Assembly: GCA_010909165.1 (NCBI GenBank)
Contig: MU008180.1
Location: 185,884-249,883 of the forward strand
Direction of reading: 5' to 3'
Source of the DNA: Anthoceros angustus
Lineage: Eukaryota; Streptophyta; Anthocerotopsida; Anthocerotales; Anthocerotaceae
Length of the DNA stretch: 64,000 bases
A model generated the notes under the pieces. That model had not been told where the DNA came from and ran no database searches. It saw nothing but the letters and a program-made list of their open reading frames with translations. The translations under genes were made by a program, and so were the position numbers. Shown here piece by piece: positions 35,242 through 46,435 of the stretch; position 1 is the stretch's first letter; every line of letters begins with the position of its first letter.

Positions 35242-37023
35242 CTACAGCTGACGGTAGGACGAGTTGGCAGGAAGAGCATTTGCGACATAGTCTGTCGTCT
35301 TTGATGCAGGCTTCATCCCAGCTCCCTTGAGCTCAAACACAGATCCCAAGTCCATGGCTCTCTTACTTTTGAGAAACAATCTATGCTTGTTCTCAAGGCT
35401 GTTAGTTGGAAGAGGCCTTCTTGTACCTGAAACTGCTGTTTCACCACAGTTCCTCATACTAGCGGGAGTCTCCATCACAACCACGTCAGGGGAGCCGGTT
35501 GGTCTGATAGTCAAAATATTTCTCCTGGACACTGATGGAGTCTCCAGCACTCTTCTTCTGGGACTATGAGACACCGATGGAGTCTCCAGAATAGTTATTT
35601 TCGACCTGTGGCACGCCACTGGAGTCTCTGGAATTGTTCTTGCAAAATCATGGAACACCAATGGCGTCTCCGGGACCACATCTGCCTTCGCAGGCTCCAT
35701 GTGTCTTGCTCTCTTCCGCCTCTGAGAAGGAACAAAACTTTTCGGCCGTTTCATAGGGGGCAGGACACTGATCTTCTTTAGGGCCTCCACTGCTCTGCTT
35801 TTACCAAAATGGGACAGCCTTCGTGCTCTTTCCCTCTTCTTCTGGCACTCGTCCTCGGACTGCTTACTACAGTCAACGTCCTTACCGCACTGCGCAGATA
35901 GAGGAACTCCAGGCATCTCCTTCAGAAACACAGCAACCTTAGTGTTTCCGCTCAGGCTCTTCTTAATGCCGGCTTTCAGGCTCGGAGCTGAAGACTGCCA
36001 GTCGGATATAGGAATTTCTGTCTCGGCAGAACATTCCGGAGTGGCTGCAGCCTCCACCGTGTTCGGGACATCCATGTCTCCTAACTCCTCATTGAATCCG
36101 AGAAACTCCATTTGCGTGAATATCTGCTTCACAACTTCAGGCATGCTTCCAGAATATCGAATACCGATCACCCTTTCCGCATAGTCCATCAAACTCTCAC
36201 CATCCACCACATCAAGAGTGAACTGAACATTATCCAGCAAATCACACACTTCATCCAAGAGCCTCCCGTACTCTTCCCTCCAAACTGACTGGAAGGCAAA
36301 AATGATCTCCATCCGAAACAGCAGTTGAAGCTCCTGAGCTCTAAGTTTCTCCCGCGCGTCACCAGCAGACCCAGTTTCGGTGCCTCCAAGAAGCAATCCG
36401 ACTAAACGTTGAGCCACTTCCAACTCGCCACCAGCCCCCGCTTCCTCCCCGCTGGACACCAGCTGCAGCGCCTTTATTCCAGTCGACACCATCTCCTTGG
36501 CAAATTCATGCACATCCAAAGCAGCATTGCAGACACAATGCAAGACCTTCTCAGGTACGGCTCCAATAAACAACTGCGCGTCCCTAACAGTCATCTTCCC
36601 GGGCATATCCTCCTGTCCCGCTCCGACCACCGCACTGTCATCCCTCAAGGAAGCTGTCCTCCGCCAGCTACTCGAATCCTCCTCCCCTCCACTGCTCCTG
36701 ACGACATCGCATTCTGCGGTCACAGGGGCCATGCTGGAGCCCTCCGCAAAGGCGCTCTTCTCCAGATCACTGAATCCTGGTGCGGCTGAGCTCCTCTCCC
36801 CGTCGCCGACGCATGTTCTGTAATTACTCTCTTCAAGAGCGTTGAGGCACGACGTAGCTGGAAGCTCCTCCACCGGGCTCACCCCTTCTGTGGGAAAACC
36901 ATGCTCACCACTACGGCCTCCAAGTTCGACCTCTCCTCCTTCCGCCGATCCTACAGGGGAGCTAGAGCCATCATCGTCCTTGTCCGAGGGCCGCTTCCTC
37001 TTTTTGGAGGCCCTTGGCGCCAT
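35242..37023 (-). CDS. Treslin/Sld3-like replication initiation factor (tentative)
   Basis: One uninterrupted frame of 593 codons, starting at an ATG followed by a basic nuclear-type patch (MAPRASKKRKRPSDKD). The acidic/serine-rich N-terminal 150 residues are probably disordered. A helical region (about 155-320: LRAQELQLLFRMEIIFAFQS, then LLDEVCDLLDNVQFTLDV, then MDYAERVIGIRY) resembles the end of the Sld3/Treslin (STD) domain in pattern. The C-terminal third has ARRLSHFGKSRAVEALKKIS, a basic patch, and five E-T-P motifs in a row spaced 13-21 residues apart; Thr-Pro sites are CDK targets in Treslin. An E2F-type site 34 bp upstream of the ATG fits a replication gene. Known members bridge CMG loading to TopBP1. 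The match is from pattern, not alignment. Alternative: an unrelated nuclear CDK-regulated protein. Divergent from the TFIIIC gene across 300 bp. Confidence 0.45.
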   Translation of the reverse strand: MAPRASKKRKRPSDKDDDGSSSPVGSAEGGEVELGGRSGEHGFPTEGVSPVEELPATSCLNALEESNYRTCVGDGERSSAAPGFSDLEKSAFAEGSSMAPVTAECDVVRSSGGEEDSSSWRRTASLRDDSAVVGAGQEDMPGKMTVRDAQLFIGAVPEKVLHCVCNAALDVHEFAKEMVSTGIKALQLVSSGEEAGAGGELEVAQRLVGLLLGGTETGSAGDAREKLRAQELQLLFRMEIIFAFQSVWREEYGRLLDEVCDLLDNVQFTLDVVDGESLMDYAERVIGIRYSGSMPEVVKQIFTQMEFLGFNEELGDMDVPNTVEAAATPECSAETEIPISDWQSSAPSLKAGIKKSLSGNTKVAVFLKEMPGVPLSAQCGKDVDCSKQSEDECQKKRERARRLSHFGKSRAVEALKKISVLPPMKRPKSFVPSQRRKRARHMEPAKADVVPETPLVFHDFARTIPETPVACHRSKITILETPSVSHSPRRRVLETPSVSRRNILTIRPTGSPDVVVMETPASMRNCGETAVSGTRRPLPTNSLENKHRLFLKSKRAMDLGSVFELKGAGMKPASKTTDYVANALPANSSYRQL

Positions 37024-37056
37024 AGCTGTTCCTTCAGCGGCACGGAGCTCATACGA

Positions 37057-37066
37057 GCGCGGGAAA
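37057..37066 (-). promoter_or_regulatory. E2F-type site upstream of the Treslin-like gene
   Basis: GCGCGGGAAA on plus, TTTCCCGCGC on minus, a classical E2F/DP site, 34 bp upstream of the ATG at 37,023 within the 300-bp divergent promoter shared with the TFIIIC subunit gene. Confidence 0.65.
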
Positions 37067-37323
37067 TAAGAACTTGAAGCCGGTCACAACCACCAGCAAC
37101 CGGATGCGATCCCGGTGCGCAGATCAGGAACAGAGTACGTTCACACAGGTATATGTACTAGAATGAAGCCATACAATTAGGGTAATGAACTATTGTGAGG
37201 CGTAAGGGGTGAATTTTGGTGTGCTCCCTCACGACGAGGGTTCGATCTCGGTTTGCTCACAAGTTGGCGCTGGCTACCTCTGTGAAGACAGACACAGACC
37301 GGTCCTGTTGAAAATCCTACCGA

Positions 37324-40300
37324 ATGGACACAGAGAGAGGGGCTGCGTCCCCTGATTCTGACGAGGAGGAGGAAGAGGAAGAGGAGGAGGAGGAGGAGGT
37401 GGAGGAGGAGGAGGACGAGGAGGAGGTGGAGGTGGAGGAGGAGGAGGGAGAGGAGGAAGAGGAAGAAGAGCAAGAGCAGGAGGACGAAGGATGGACATGT
37501 CATCTCCCTGCCCCGGCGCAGGCTCTGGCATTTGGCTCCTCTCCTTTGTATCCCAACTCCGTCAAGTGGTCCGACGAGAACCTGCTGGCTGTGGCCAGTG
37601 GCCATTTAGTGTACATCCTGGTGAAGCCGTGCTCGCCGAGAATATTGAGCCGAGAATGTTGAATTTGCCGGCAAGCTATCAAGTCTGAATTCTGAACATC
37701 GATGTGCAGAATCCAGCTGCTCTGTCCGGGCCAAGAGGCTTCGTCTCGTTGACGACAAATCCTGCGTTCAACATCGGGAGGATAAGAAACTCGGGTGTGC
37801 ATTGCTTGTGTTTGCTTGCGTCGCGTTTTGCACCACAATGCAGGTTGGGAGGGACATGAAGAAGGGTGTCAGGTTTCACTCTGCCTTTCTCTGTGTGCGT
37901 TTCTTGTTCAGACCGGCAGGCAGCTTCTGTTCAGGCACTCGCCCTGGCCAAGGAGAGCCGTCCATATGTGAGGAGTCTGGACTGGTCTCCTCAAGGATTT
38001 TCTTCGAATGGAGGGTGCGTGAAAGTGAGCTGCAGGCTGTTGTGTATTGCTTATTTCCAGGCTAATGAACGGGTACGGGCGTTGTCCCCTGGCGTGCAGT
38101 TGTCTCCTTGCAGTCTGCACAACTGATCACCGTGTGAAGCTCTATCGTGCTCCATATCGTGAATTTCAGTCTGAGTGGGTCGAGGTGCGGGGTTTCTCAA
38201 ATTCATCGTGTTGTTTGCTGAGACGGTTGCATCTCTGAACGTACGGGCTAACGCTAAGACTACTTGTTCATTTGCAGGTTTTGGATGTTTCGGCACTAAT
38301 TTACGCTCAGTGTGCCCAAAACCATTTTGCAGAGACGCAGTCTACAGCTCGGGCTCTGAACTTGGTATGTAGCGTGGTACTTCTGGATTCACCGTGGTCG
38401 CTATCCACACTTGGTTTTTAGTTTTGCCGTAGGTGATCTGTTTGGATTCTGTATAGACAGCATCATTCGCTGATGTTTTCTTCTTGCACAGGAAGATGAG
38501 GCTTTAGCTCCCCTAATCAGGACAGTTTCATCTAGGAAACGAAAAGCAGCAGATGAAACCATTCTGCCCCCTGGAAAACGTAGGACAAACCGACAGTAAG
38601 TGTCAGCTGTCTGCAACCCTTAAGGTTTCTTTGGTGTTCAGAAGAAATTCCTCGTAAGTTTGTTAGTTAGTAAGCTGGTACATTCCGAAATACATGTCTT
38701 ATTTCTCAAATTGGTGCAATTACATCTACTGGTCAGAGTAACGCGTTACACAGCTGTGGATGACGATCCTGAGGTTCAGGATGGGGAGAAAGTGTGCGGG
38801 AAAGTGTGCCTATTAAAGAGCTCTCAGTTACCCCCAATCTCTCAGGGATCAAGAATTGAGGTGGGGGCTGCAACATACCATTGCTGCATTGTAGGGGCAT
38901 CTCTTTCTTCGCAACTCAAGGTTGCCTTCCCTCTGTATTTCCTATCAAATCAGGTACGGAGGGAGCATGGGGGAGTGCGCGTCTGGCTGTCTGGCATTGT
39001 GTTAAAGGTGACAGACAGCAGGGCATTGGTCAGATATGGCACATCATTAACAGGTCACTGCGACAAAGGAAGTGAATTTCTTCGTTTCAGTGGATTAGGC
39101 TAGTTCATCAGTTTTCGTTTTGTAAGTTCTTTCACAGTGCGTTATTATTTGATGGCAGATGCAAAAGAAGAGTGGCTAGACTGTCACTTGTGCTGTGAAA
39201 ATGGAGTTCTTCGGACTGCTGCACCTTGCATGCGTCCTCTGCTCACTGCAGAAATGCTCTTACAGAAGGGGTTGAGTATGAGCCTTCTCCACGTTGAAAG
39301 GGATGGGATGTCAGATGGAGATCCAGTTGAGATATGGAGAAACGATAGGTATGTCTGCCAAGTTGTTCCAATTCACCTGCGACGGTTGTTCACTGAAACA
39401 GGACGTGAGTCTGGCATTGCAATCTGGTTTTAGCAAGATGATCAGGCTCTGACTTGAAAGGTAAGTTGTCTGCTTAGTTTCGTGCCTCGTAACTTGATGG
39501 GTACTGTTTTCTTGCAGGTGGCAGGAAGGAGTGCTGGTAGACACAGCCTGCGTACCTCCAAAAGTTTCAATTACAGGTGTCAGATCTGGCCTGCATATCA
39601 TAATGGGAAATTCTCTCACTTTCATTTTTAACATATATGTTCGTAGATGCATTGTGCACAGGTGACCGTGCTGTACTTGGTGTGGAACAAGAGTTTTTGC
39701 GGAGGCCTCCACGATGGAGCGGCAAGGACTGGGTATGGCTTGCACAGCGGTGCCAGCCCTTGTCTTCAGCGCTGATTGGCTGATAACTCCGTCCGGAAGC
39801 TGAACAGCTATTTTTACAGTGCAGGAATGGAGTTGTAATCAGGAGCAAGCAGCCAACAAACGGAGCCTTCCGCGCAGAGGACCAGAAGTTGAGGTTTCTG
39901 CAGCACAATATGCAGCAAGGAGTAATGAGCTGGCTCATTTAGTTAGTGTATGGTCTCCGCTATGTGGAGCAGCATGTGGGCAAGGTGGCAAAGGTGAACG
40001 GAGGAGACATTTTGTAATGTTTGCTGTAGGCGGAAAATCTGGCAAAGTTTTCTTTTTCAGAGTTCCGAAGCTTCTGTCGTACTCTGGAGAGACAGGCCTT
40101 CCATTTCATGAGATGGATTACCTTGGCTCAGTCCCTGCCCATGAGTCCTGGGTGACAGGGCTTGAGTGGGCTATCAATCCGGGTGAGTCTGAAGATGTCG
40201 GAGCTGCACTTTTACTTGCTTCTGGGGGCTCCAATGGCAGGTGGGATGTGTGCCAAGATTTTTATGTCAGTCACGCGCTACCATTTTTTTGTAGTGTGCA

Positions 40301-42725
40301 GCTGGAAAGCTACTGAATACTTTCTGGTCATGGCAGTGTGAAGCTGTGGATCGCAAATGTCCAGGGCCTTGCAGACTACTGTCCCTCACCAAATGGCTCA
40401 CCGCTTGAGTTACTGAAAGAGGTAATACACGGCGCATTGCTGGCCTACGCGTGTGCTTTACTGCATGTGACTGCAGAGTGTGTCACGTTTGGTTCAACTT
40501 CTATATGTGCTTCCTGATTATGAAACAGGTACTGCCTGTGGACCGTGTGCCAATAACGTCGTTGGCAATGATATCTTGTTCACATGTTGCTGGACAAGTT
40601 GTATTGGCTGTTGGGAAGGCCTCTGGTAGTTTGGTTGCATTGGAGTGCCACAGAACTGGAGATTTGGGGTCAATCGCCTGCGAGCTCCGAGCGCATGATC
40701 ACTTGGTAATTTTATCTGCTGCCACCTGCAGTGTCCCGGTTTCTTCGACCCTGTAATGAGCTTAAAAACTAGTGTTTTCAGGCAGAACGTTGGGTGAATT
40801 ACGTTTACCCTCACTTATTTTGCTTACCAGGTCACAGGGTTGACATGGACATTTGATGGTCGGATCCTCTACAGCTGTTCACAGGTAATCTTCTCACATG
40901 AGACCTGAAGCTACGCTTCCTAGTGGCAGGTCCAGTTGTATAGGAGCTATACATCGTACCAAATAGCCATCCAAGGGTTTGTGAGCCTTTTTGGTCAATT
41001 CAGGATAGCACAATGAGAACTTGGGAGTTTTCCAACAGCAGGTTGTGGCCTGTGGCCTTTCCGAGTGGCTCTTCATTGCTCACCACTGATACCTCTCAGA
41101 CAACTTCAGAGGTAGCTTGCCTAAAGAGCATTCATTCTTCCAGCGGGTTTCCTTTGTGAGTTATCGGGCCAATGTGACTTCCTGTATGCTGTGTCATGCA
41201 GCTTCCCACATCAGCGCTGGAGTCCTTCTTCGGAGTGGCCTTGTCCCCTGGGAACCTGGCTTTAGTGGTGGTATGTTGCTCCTGCGTTTTTCTTCTAGTC
41301 AGAGACAATGTGGGTGGGTGTGTGCTTGTTCGTCTCCGGAGCCTTGTGGTGGTAAGGAACTGACATATTGTGCTGCGCCCTGTTCAGTTAAGAAGCATAG
41401 CAGCCGACATGGTGGACCAAATGTACCAGGCTAGGTGAGCTCATCCTTGTTCATGTTTTTTCTGCGATACACATTGCTCAGGCAATAGCCTCTCTCATGA
41501 GGTCAATCCAGCTCTTCTCAGGTCACAAAAAGGAGTTGTCCAGCTTTTCTGGATAGGGGGGCAGCACATCCAAGGTGATTTTCCTCCAGCTCAAGACAGT
41601 GTTACAGTTGGTTTGCCGGGTGAGGACCTTGCAAGATGGAAATCCAGAATTGTGGCGGCACTCCTTCATATCGAGGAGAGGGAGCAGCCTTTAGTTCTGT
41701 GGGATATTGTGGCTGCAACTTCTTCGATCAGGGTACTCACCGAGAGCACGAAGCATGTGGGAGATATTCTGTCAAGCTGGCTTTGTAGCAAGCAGGAGTC
41801 TTCAACAACACCCTTGGAATGGAGTTTGGAGCGTATGGAGGAGTACCTGAGAAACGCAAGCTGCCGGCGATTACAAATGCTGAACTTGACTTATCGGTAC
41901 CTTCTCCTCGTCGGATTCAGAGCAGACGTCCTAAGCGGGCGAAGCAGCCAAGACATATGGGATACGCACAGAAAGAGGATGTCAGAACAGGATAAACTGC
42001 TAGAGAGTTCATCTCCTGCTTGTGTTATGCGCCAAGAAGAATTGTGGCGAGATCACTTGACGGCAAGCGAGCAGGAATTGCGGCAGAGGCTTATGTATGT
42101 GAGCCTCTTCGCAGCTGCCTGTAAGAGGATAGATCTGGAGGAATATAAAGACACAGCCAGTTTCGAAGATGACTGGAGTCCTTCAGGGACGCAGCTCATG
42201 GCCGCTTGGGTATGCACAGAGGGCTCCAAGACATTTCCTGAACTGGTGCATGTGGCAGCGCGGTCGTCCAACTCCGGGGACTGGTAAGTTACCCACAGCA
42301 GAGTGCCATTTTCTGCCATACTCGCTGAGCCTAAATTGTATGCTTTTCCGTCCAGGTGTAGCTTGGGGCCCTGCGGATCTGGTGTACGTGAAGCATGCAC
42401 AATTTGTGAGGCACCGGTGCCATTTGAATCACCTGAATTAGGTCATTGTTCCAGAGAAGGGGAAGCATCAAAGCACAAGCTGCAGAGGTGCGCCGTGTCC
42501 TTGGAGATATGCTCGGCCATCCCTCTTTGGCATTGCCAGGGTTGTGGCCGGTCGGTTGTCAATCTTCCCCCCTTTCTCTTCTTCTCCATGACCAGCAGAA
42601 CACAGGTTGACCACATTCCTTTGCCTCTTCTTCTACATGAAACAGTGTCTCCTTGCTGTCCCTTTTGCGGGATCCTAATTCTGAGACTGCAACCTAAGTT
42701 TCTGCTGGCCGCGTCCCTAGTATAG
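37324..42725 (+). CDS. GTF3C4: TFIIIC subunit, GTF3C4/TFIIIC90 type (WD40 plus zf-TFIIIC)
   Basis: Nineteen exons with GT..AG junctions: 37,324-37,620; 37,710-37,794; 37,914-38,014; 38,061-38,184; 38,278-38,364; 38,492-38,595; 38,737-39,053; 39,159-39,348; 39,518-39,576; 39,662-39,731; 39,825-40,240; 40,337-40,421; 40,529-40,705; 40,831-40,884; 41,004-41,111; 41,202-41,270; 41,388-41,434; 41,522-42,283; 42,356-42,725. The sum is 3,522 nt, 1,173 residues, in frame throughout. Residues about 10-58 are almost pure Glu/Asp. Beta-propeller segments follow (SVKWSDENLLAVASGHLVYI; YVRSLDWSPQG; LLAVCTTDHRVKLY), then an SH3/Agenet-like stretch (about 300-450), more propeller (SWVTGLEWA, ASGGSNGSVKLWIANVQGL, LTWTFDGRILYSCSQD), a helical region, and a zinc-binding end with paired cysteines (CTICEAPVPF; HCQGCGRS; CCPFCGIL). 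TFIIIC recruits TFIIIB and Pol III to tRNA genes in the nucleus. Exon choice is hand-made; small errors possible. Confidence 0.82.
37366..37492 (+). repeat. GAG/GAA-rich tract coding a ~45-residue acidic run
   Basis: An almost uninterrupted purine tract in exon 1 of the TFIIIC subunit, coding Glu with a few Asp, Val, Gly and Gln. It is a low-complexity microsatellite in coding sequence; the antisense strand gives a Pro- or Leu-rich shadow. Confidence 0.9.
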
Positions 42726-44120
42726 TCCAGCATTCCATCCCCTTGCTATACGGTGATCGGAATGGAATCCAGGTTTCGCCAGGGGGTTTCCTGGCCAATA
42801 GGGGATCCCTCCACTTCTGCTGCTTCAGGGCTTCGGACAATCTTCGGGTTTGAGAAATTTCAGGATGCAGAGTCTCATATCAGTATCTCACGTAAATCTA
42901 TGTTTAACTATAAATCTGTTGAATTACTAAACGACACAGGCATACAGCACCTGTAAATGGGTTGCAGACTCCAGCACTTGACTTTGCACTCATGTTTCTT
43001 AATGGCAAATTTATATGGATTTTCACAGTGTCGAGGAGTTGCGGTTATGCCGCGAACAGGGGGGGCGTACACAGGAGTTGTGCCACGAAAAATTCTAATA
43101 CGCTCTGACAGACCGCTTCTTGCGTTATGGTTCGCAGCTTAGTTGCAGAAAGCGTCTCACGGAAGGAACGCAACAAGTGAATCGTAATCTTAAATCCCCC
43201 ACCTCAAGCCCCTCCAGCCTTGTCTACGCAGTGTACGGGAGTAGGGTATTCGCTAGAAAGTGAGGCATGTGAGAACTCCCTAGATATGTACCGCGGTATG
43301 TAAATGAGAGATCTTTCCTGCAAGTGCCTCTCCTTCATGGCTCAGAGCAAGGTGCTTCGTGCTGACATATGCAGAGTGCCTGATACATCAAGATTATGTA
43401 CGCTATCCCTGATATGTACCCTGAACTTGAAACTTGATATGTACCCTAGATGGGATGTTCACTGCAAATGTGCAAACGGCATGTGTCTCTGATAGGGGAC
43501 CTGATTCTGGGCTCTTTCGGCATATGGAGCACGTGGTGGCAAGGAGCAGTGTTTTGTGGCTTCTGTATGAGGGATGTTATTGACATAGCCTGACACTATT
43601 GCCGGAGTATATCGCTGTATGTATTCCGCGGGAGGCCAACAATCTTTGATTCACCAACCATGCTTGAACATGGCCTCTGTACTAGAGCAAGTGGAGTGTA
43701 GTTGTTGGAGAAGTTGACATGTACATGATTTCAAAAAGTTTGTGAAGCTGAGGTTGCTCGCTGAGAGGGAACATACGTAATGCATGTAGGCTCTTAGCGG
43801 TGTGTCTGGGTCACATCCAGCAGGGAAAGCAACAGGTATACAGAGCTGGAACCTGAGATCCAGAATGTCAGTTCACATGCTCACACGAACTTGGCCTGGG
43901 CCTGTGACAGCGATTGACTGCTGGAGGGACTGGTTCCGAGAGTACGGGACAAAAGCAGAAGAGTGATTTTTACATGTGTAAACGAGGGTTAGGGTTGTTC
44001 GGGTAAGGTTGAATTTATCGGCTTCCGTTGTCCCTTATATGTCCTTTTTCACAAACCCTGTGCCACCTAATAAGACGACGGAGCAAGCTGTAAAGTTTAC
44101 CTTTGAATTCCCGGAGTTGT
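42726..44120. other. Intergenic stretch downstream of TFIIIC gene, no gene seen
   Basis: Probably begins with the TFIIIC 3' untranslated region. Only short frames without domains. tatgtaccctg-like phrases recur around 43,290-43,450 but form no regular repeat. Confidence 0.4.
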
Positions 44121-44666
44121 CTATGGCATATCAAAGGGGACAAAGGGGACGGGGCACTTTTTTTTCACACGCGAAACTTTTCTTCATATCACAGGGCTTG
44201 CTTATGTCCGCTTGCTTATGTACGCTTTGGTAACTGGATCAAACGTGACCAAACTGAGGTTGCCAAAAGTGGCCACACCTATGGCCGCGACCAAGGTAGG
44301 TTTTGGCAACCAGAGCCGCGGCGGCGGGTGGGTTGGGGTTTGGCCGCCATAGAATCGTATAGGGTAGGGCGGGAGATTATGAAAACTTAGTATCACAGCC
44401 TCTCAAATCGGAGTGCCCCATAGTGCCTCTTTGTTTTGAAAGGTTTTGAAGCATAGTTTGGAAGAAAAAACAAGTGTATGTCCCTCTGGTGCTTGGCCGC
44501 TCTTGGTGAGGGCGCCAAAGCCGACATATGATACAGCATGTGTGGGAGGTGTTGTGAGATAGCACCTCCGTACTAGGTTCGGCGCCTATGTACCGTGCCC
44601 CGTCCCCTGTGTCCCCTTTGGTATGCCATAGTTGTCGTCCCCTCTGTCCGCTTTGGTATGCCATAG
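44121..44666. mobile_element. MITE-like non-autonomous DNA transposon with 37-bp terminal inverted repeats
   Basis: 44,121-44,157 (starting CTATGGCATATCAAAGGGG) is the inverse of 44,595-44,631 with 35 of 37 positions matching. The sequence TTGT flanks both ends (44,117-44,120 and 44,632-44,635), a possible target duplication. About 30 bp of the right terminus is repeated again at 44,637-44,666. The 511-bp interior codes nothing recognisable. No transposase in the window shares these ends, so the superfamily is unknown. Confidence 0.7.
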
Positions 44667-45156
44667 TTGTGTGCATTCACGAGAGGCTCACATGGCCGGC
44701 TGGATGTCAGATATTTGTGTCCGTTTGTCTTGTCATTCGCTGTTTGGAAGGAGAGTGAACTGGTGCGGCCGAAGGCAAATTTTAAAGGCGGGCGTCCTGA
44801 TGAGTGTCCTCGTGGTCACAGGCTTGAGAGTGTGGTCACGACGGTGGAGGACTGTGTACCAGTGCACCTGTGAGAGTGTCCTGAGTCGTAGCAAGTACGT
44901 AGTTCCGTCCGGTCCATACAGTACAAAGTATCAAAATGTTAAGACGTACCTCACTCAGATATCTGTCCTCTGGTGTGATGGGGGTTTTGCGCTATGGCGA
45001 CGTCCACGTGTGCACTCGGTTCCAGAAAACTGCATGCATTTGTTGCATTTGTAGACTGGGCTAGGTGTGCGTGTTGAGCTTTGCCTGCGAGTGCGAGGCG
45101 GCTACAGTGCTGACTTCCTCCTGCAAACGAGGACGGTGCAGAAGATGTTAGAAATT
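44667..45156. other. Gene-free stretch after the MITE
   Basis: Short frames on both strands without domains; nothing recognised. Confidence 0.35.
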
Positions 45157-45305
45157 TCCCCCGACGGCCATGGGCAACGGCAAGGCATATCATGGTAAAG
45201 TGGTGTAGTGTTAGGGCAATTTCTCCCGACGGCCACGGCAACGGCAAGGCGGATATGCCATGGTATGTAAAATTTTGCCTTGACCATGGGACCGTCGGGC
45301 GGCGG
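45157..45305. repeat. Direct and inverted CCGACGGCC...GGCAACGGCAAGGC repeats
   Basis: Two direct copies of a roughly 45-bp segment (CCCGACGGCCA-x-GGCAACGGCAAGGC, then atat and CCATGG) at about 45,158 and 45,223, followed by a partly inverted version (GCCTTGACCATGGGACCGTC) at about 45,280-45,300. It could be the end of a small DNA transposon. Family not recognised. Confidence 0.45.
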
Positions 45306-45846
45306 GGAATGGGTCCTTCTCCTCTGGGCCCCAGTCCCAGGTGTTTTAGGACAAGACGCAATCCGAGTCTTCACCGCCGAGTTCCCGCTGTCTGCAGCAA
45401 GGCTAATGGGGAGTGAGTGGGTTCTTGAGGGTGTGTGCAAGGAATGTCACCAAACGGATCAACAGGATCCCGAACTCTGCACTCTGCACCGCACCCTAAT
45501 GCGGGAATCGGGAATTGGGAATCGGGATCCCCAAACCAGGCTACTGACGAAACTGATTGGAGGGCCCAGTGGATGTCAGACTCGCAGCCTCCAGAGAGAG
45601 AAACGCGCAAGAGCAAAAGGAGAGACAGGAAAGGCAAGGGCTGCTGCAGTGCTGGTGCTGCTCTTCGTGAAAGGATTGCGCATGTCAATTCCAGCCACAT
45701 GCGCTCTCGGCATTTGCGTCGTACTGTACGCGGTGCGGCGCCTGTCTTGCCCTTCATCCTATGCCAGCTGCCAACAAAAACAATAGGGGCATGCCCATTG
45801 CCTCTCATCAACGGCTCATCAACCAAGCATGACGACTACATCCTGA

Positions 45847-45940
45847 TCGCGGTTGTGTCGGAAAGCGATTAATGCCCCTGGCCCGATATGGATCGGGGTT
45901 GTGTCGGAAAGCGCGATTAATGCCCCTGGCCCGGTATGGA
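45847..45940. repeat. Two-copy ~47-bp tandem repeat
   Basis: The unit containing ggttgtgtcggaaagcg followed by attaatgcccctggccc occurs twice in direct succession with minor differences, about 500 bp upstream of the CBS-domain gene. Confidence 0.75.
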
Positions 45941-46435
45941 ACCCTGTCTAGTGTCTACCCATGTAGTCCGCTTAATCCGATCGGGAATCTATGAGAAGAA
46001 CAGAAGAAGAAGTCTACAGTCCACAGGGCGTTCTTTGCCGCTCATGGTTGCCCACTTTAGAGCCGGAGGTTGAGCCTTCAGCTTTGCCACGTCTCTCTTC
46101 AAGAGTCTCGTGTCCCGGTGGTGAGTCGAAGGTGCTTGGCTTTGCCTTTGTTTAATCGGCTTATACGTATGTACTTGTTTGATTGTACGATTCGGCACAA
46201 GGGCGGCCGGGAAGGAAGTATGTATATAGCATTATACGGGCTTCCAGTTGTGAGCAATCTCAGTCGGACAGGTTGCTAAGCAGCACACGTCCTCACAGCT
46301 TCAGTCTGTGAGCACAGAGCAGAGCACAGAGCCCGAGCTCCACACCATCTGCGCTGTTGTTACCTTCTTCTTCTCTCTCGGCCAGCCCGGGAGCGAGCTC
46401 AGGCCAGGCACGGGGCACAGTGAGAGCGGAATTGC

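Noticed and set aside
37229-37240. GGTTCGATCTC, resembling a Pol III B box
   Set aside because: No A box at the right distance and no cloverleaf; probably chance in the TFIIIC gene leader.
37177-37605. Leu/Pro-rich minus-strand frame opposite TFIIIC exon 1
   Set aside because: Antisense of the GAG/GAA tract.
45280-45872. Overlapping 145-168 codon frames on both strands
   Set aside because: No domain, no clear start, and overlap with each other; coding cannot be supported.
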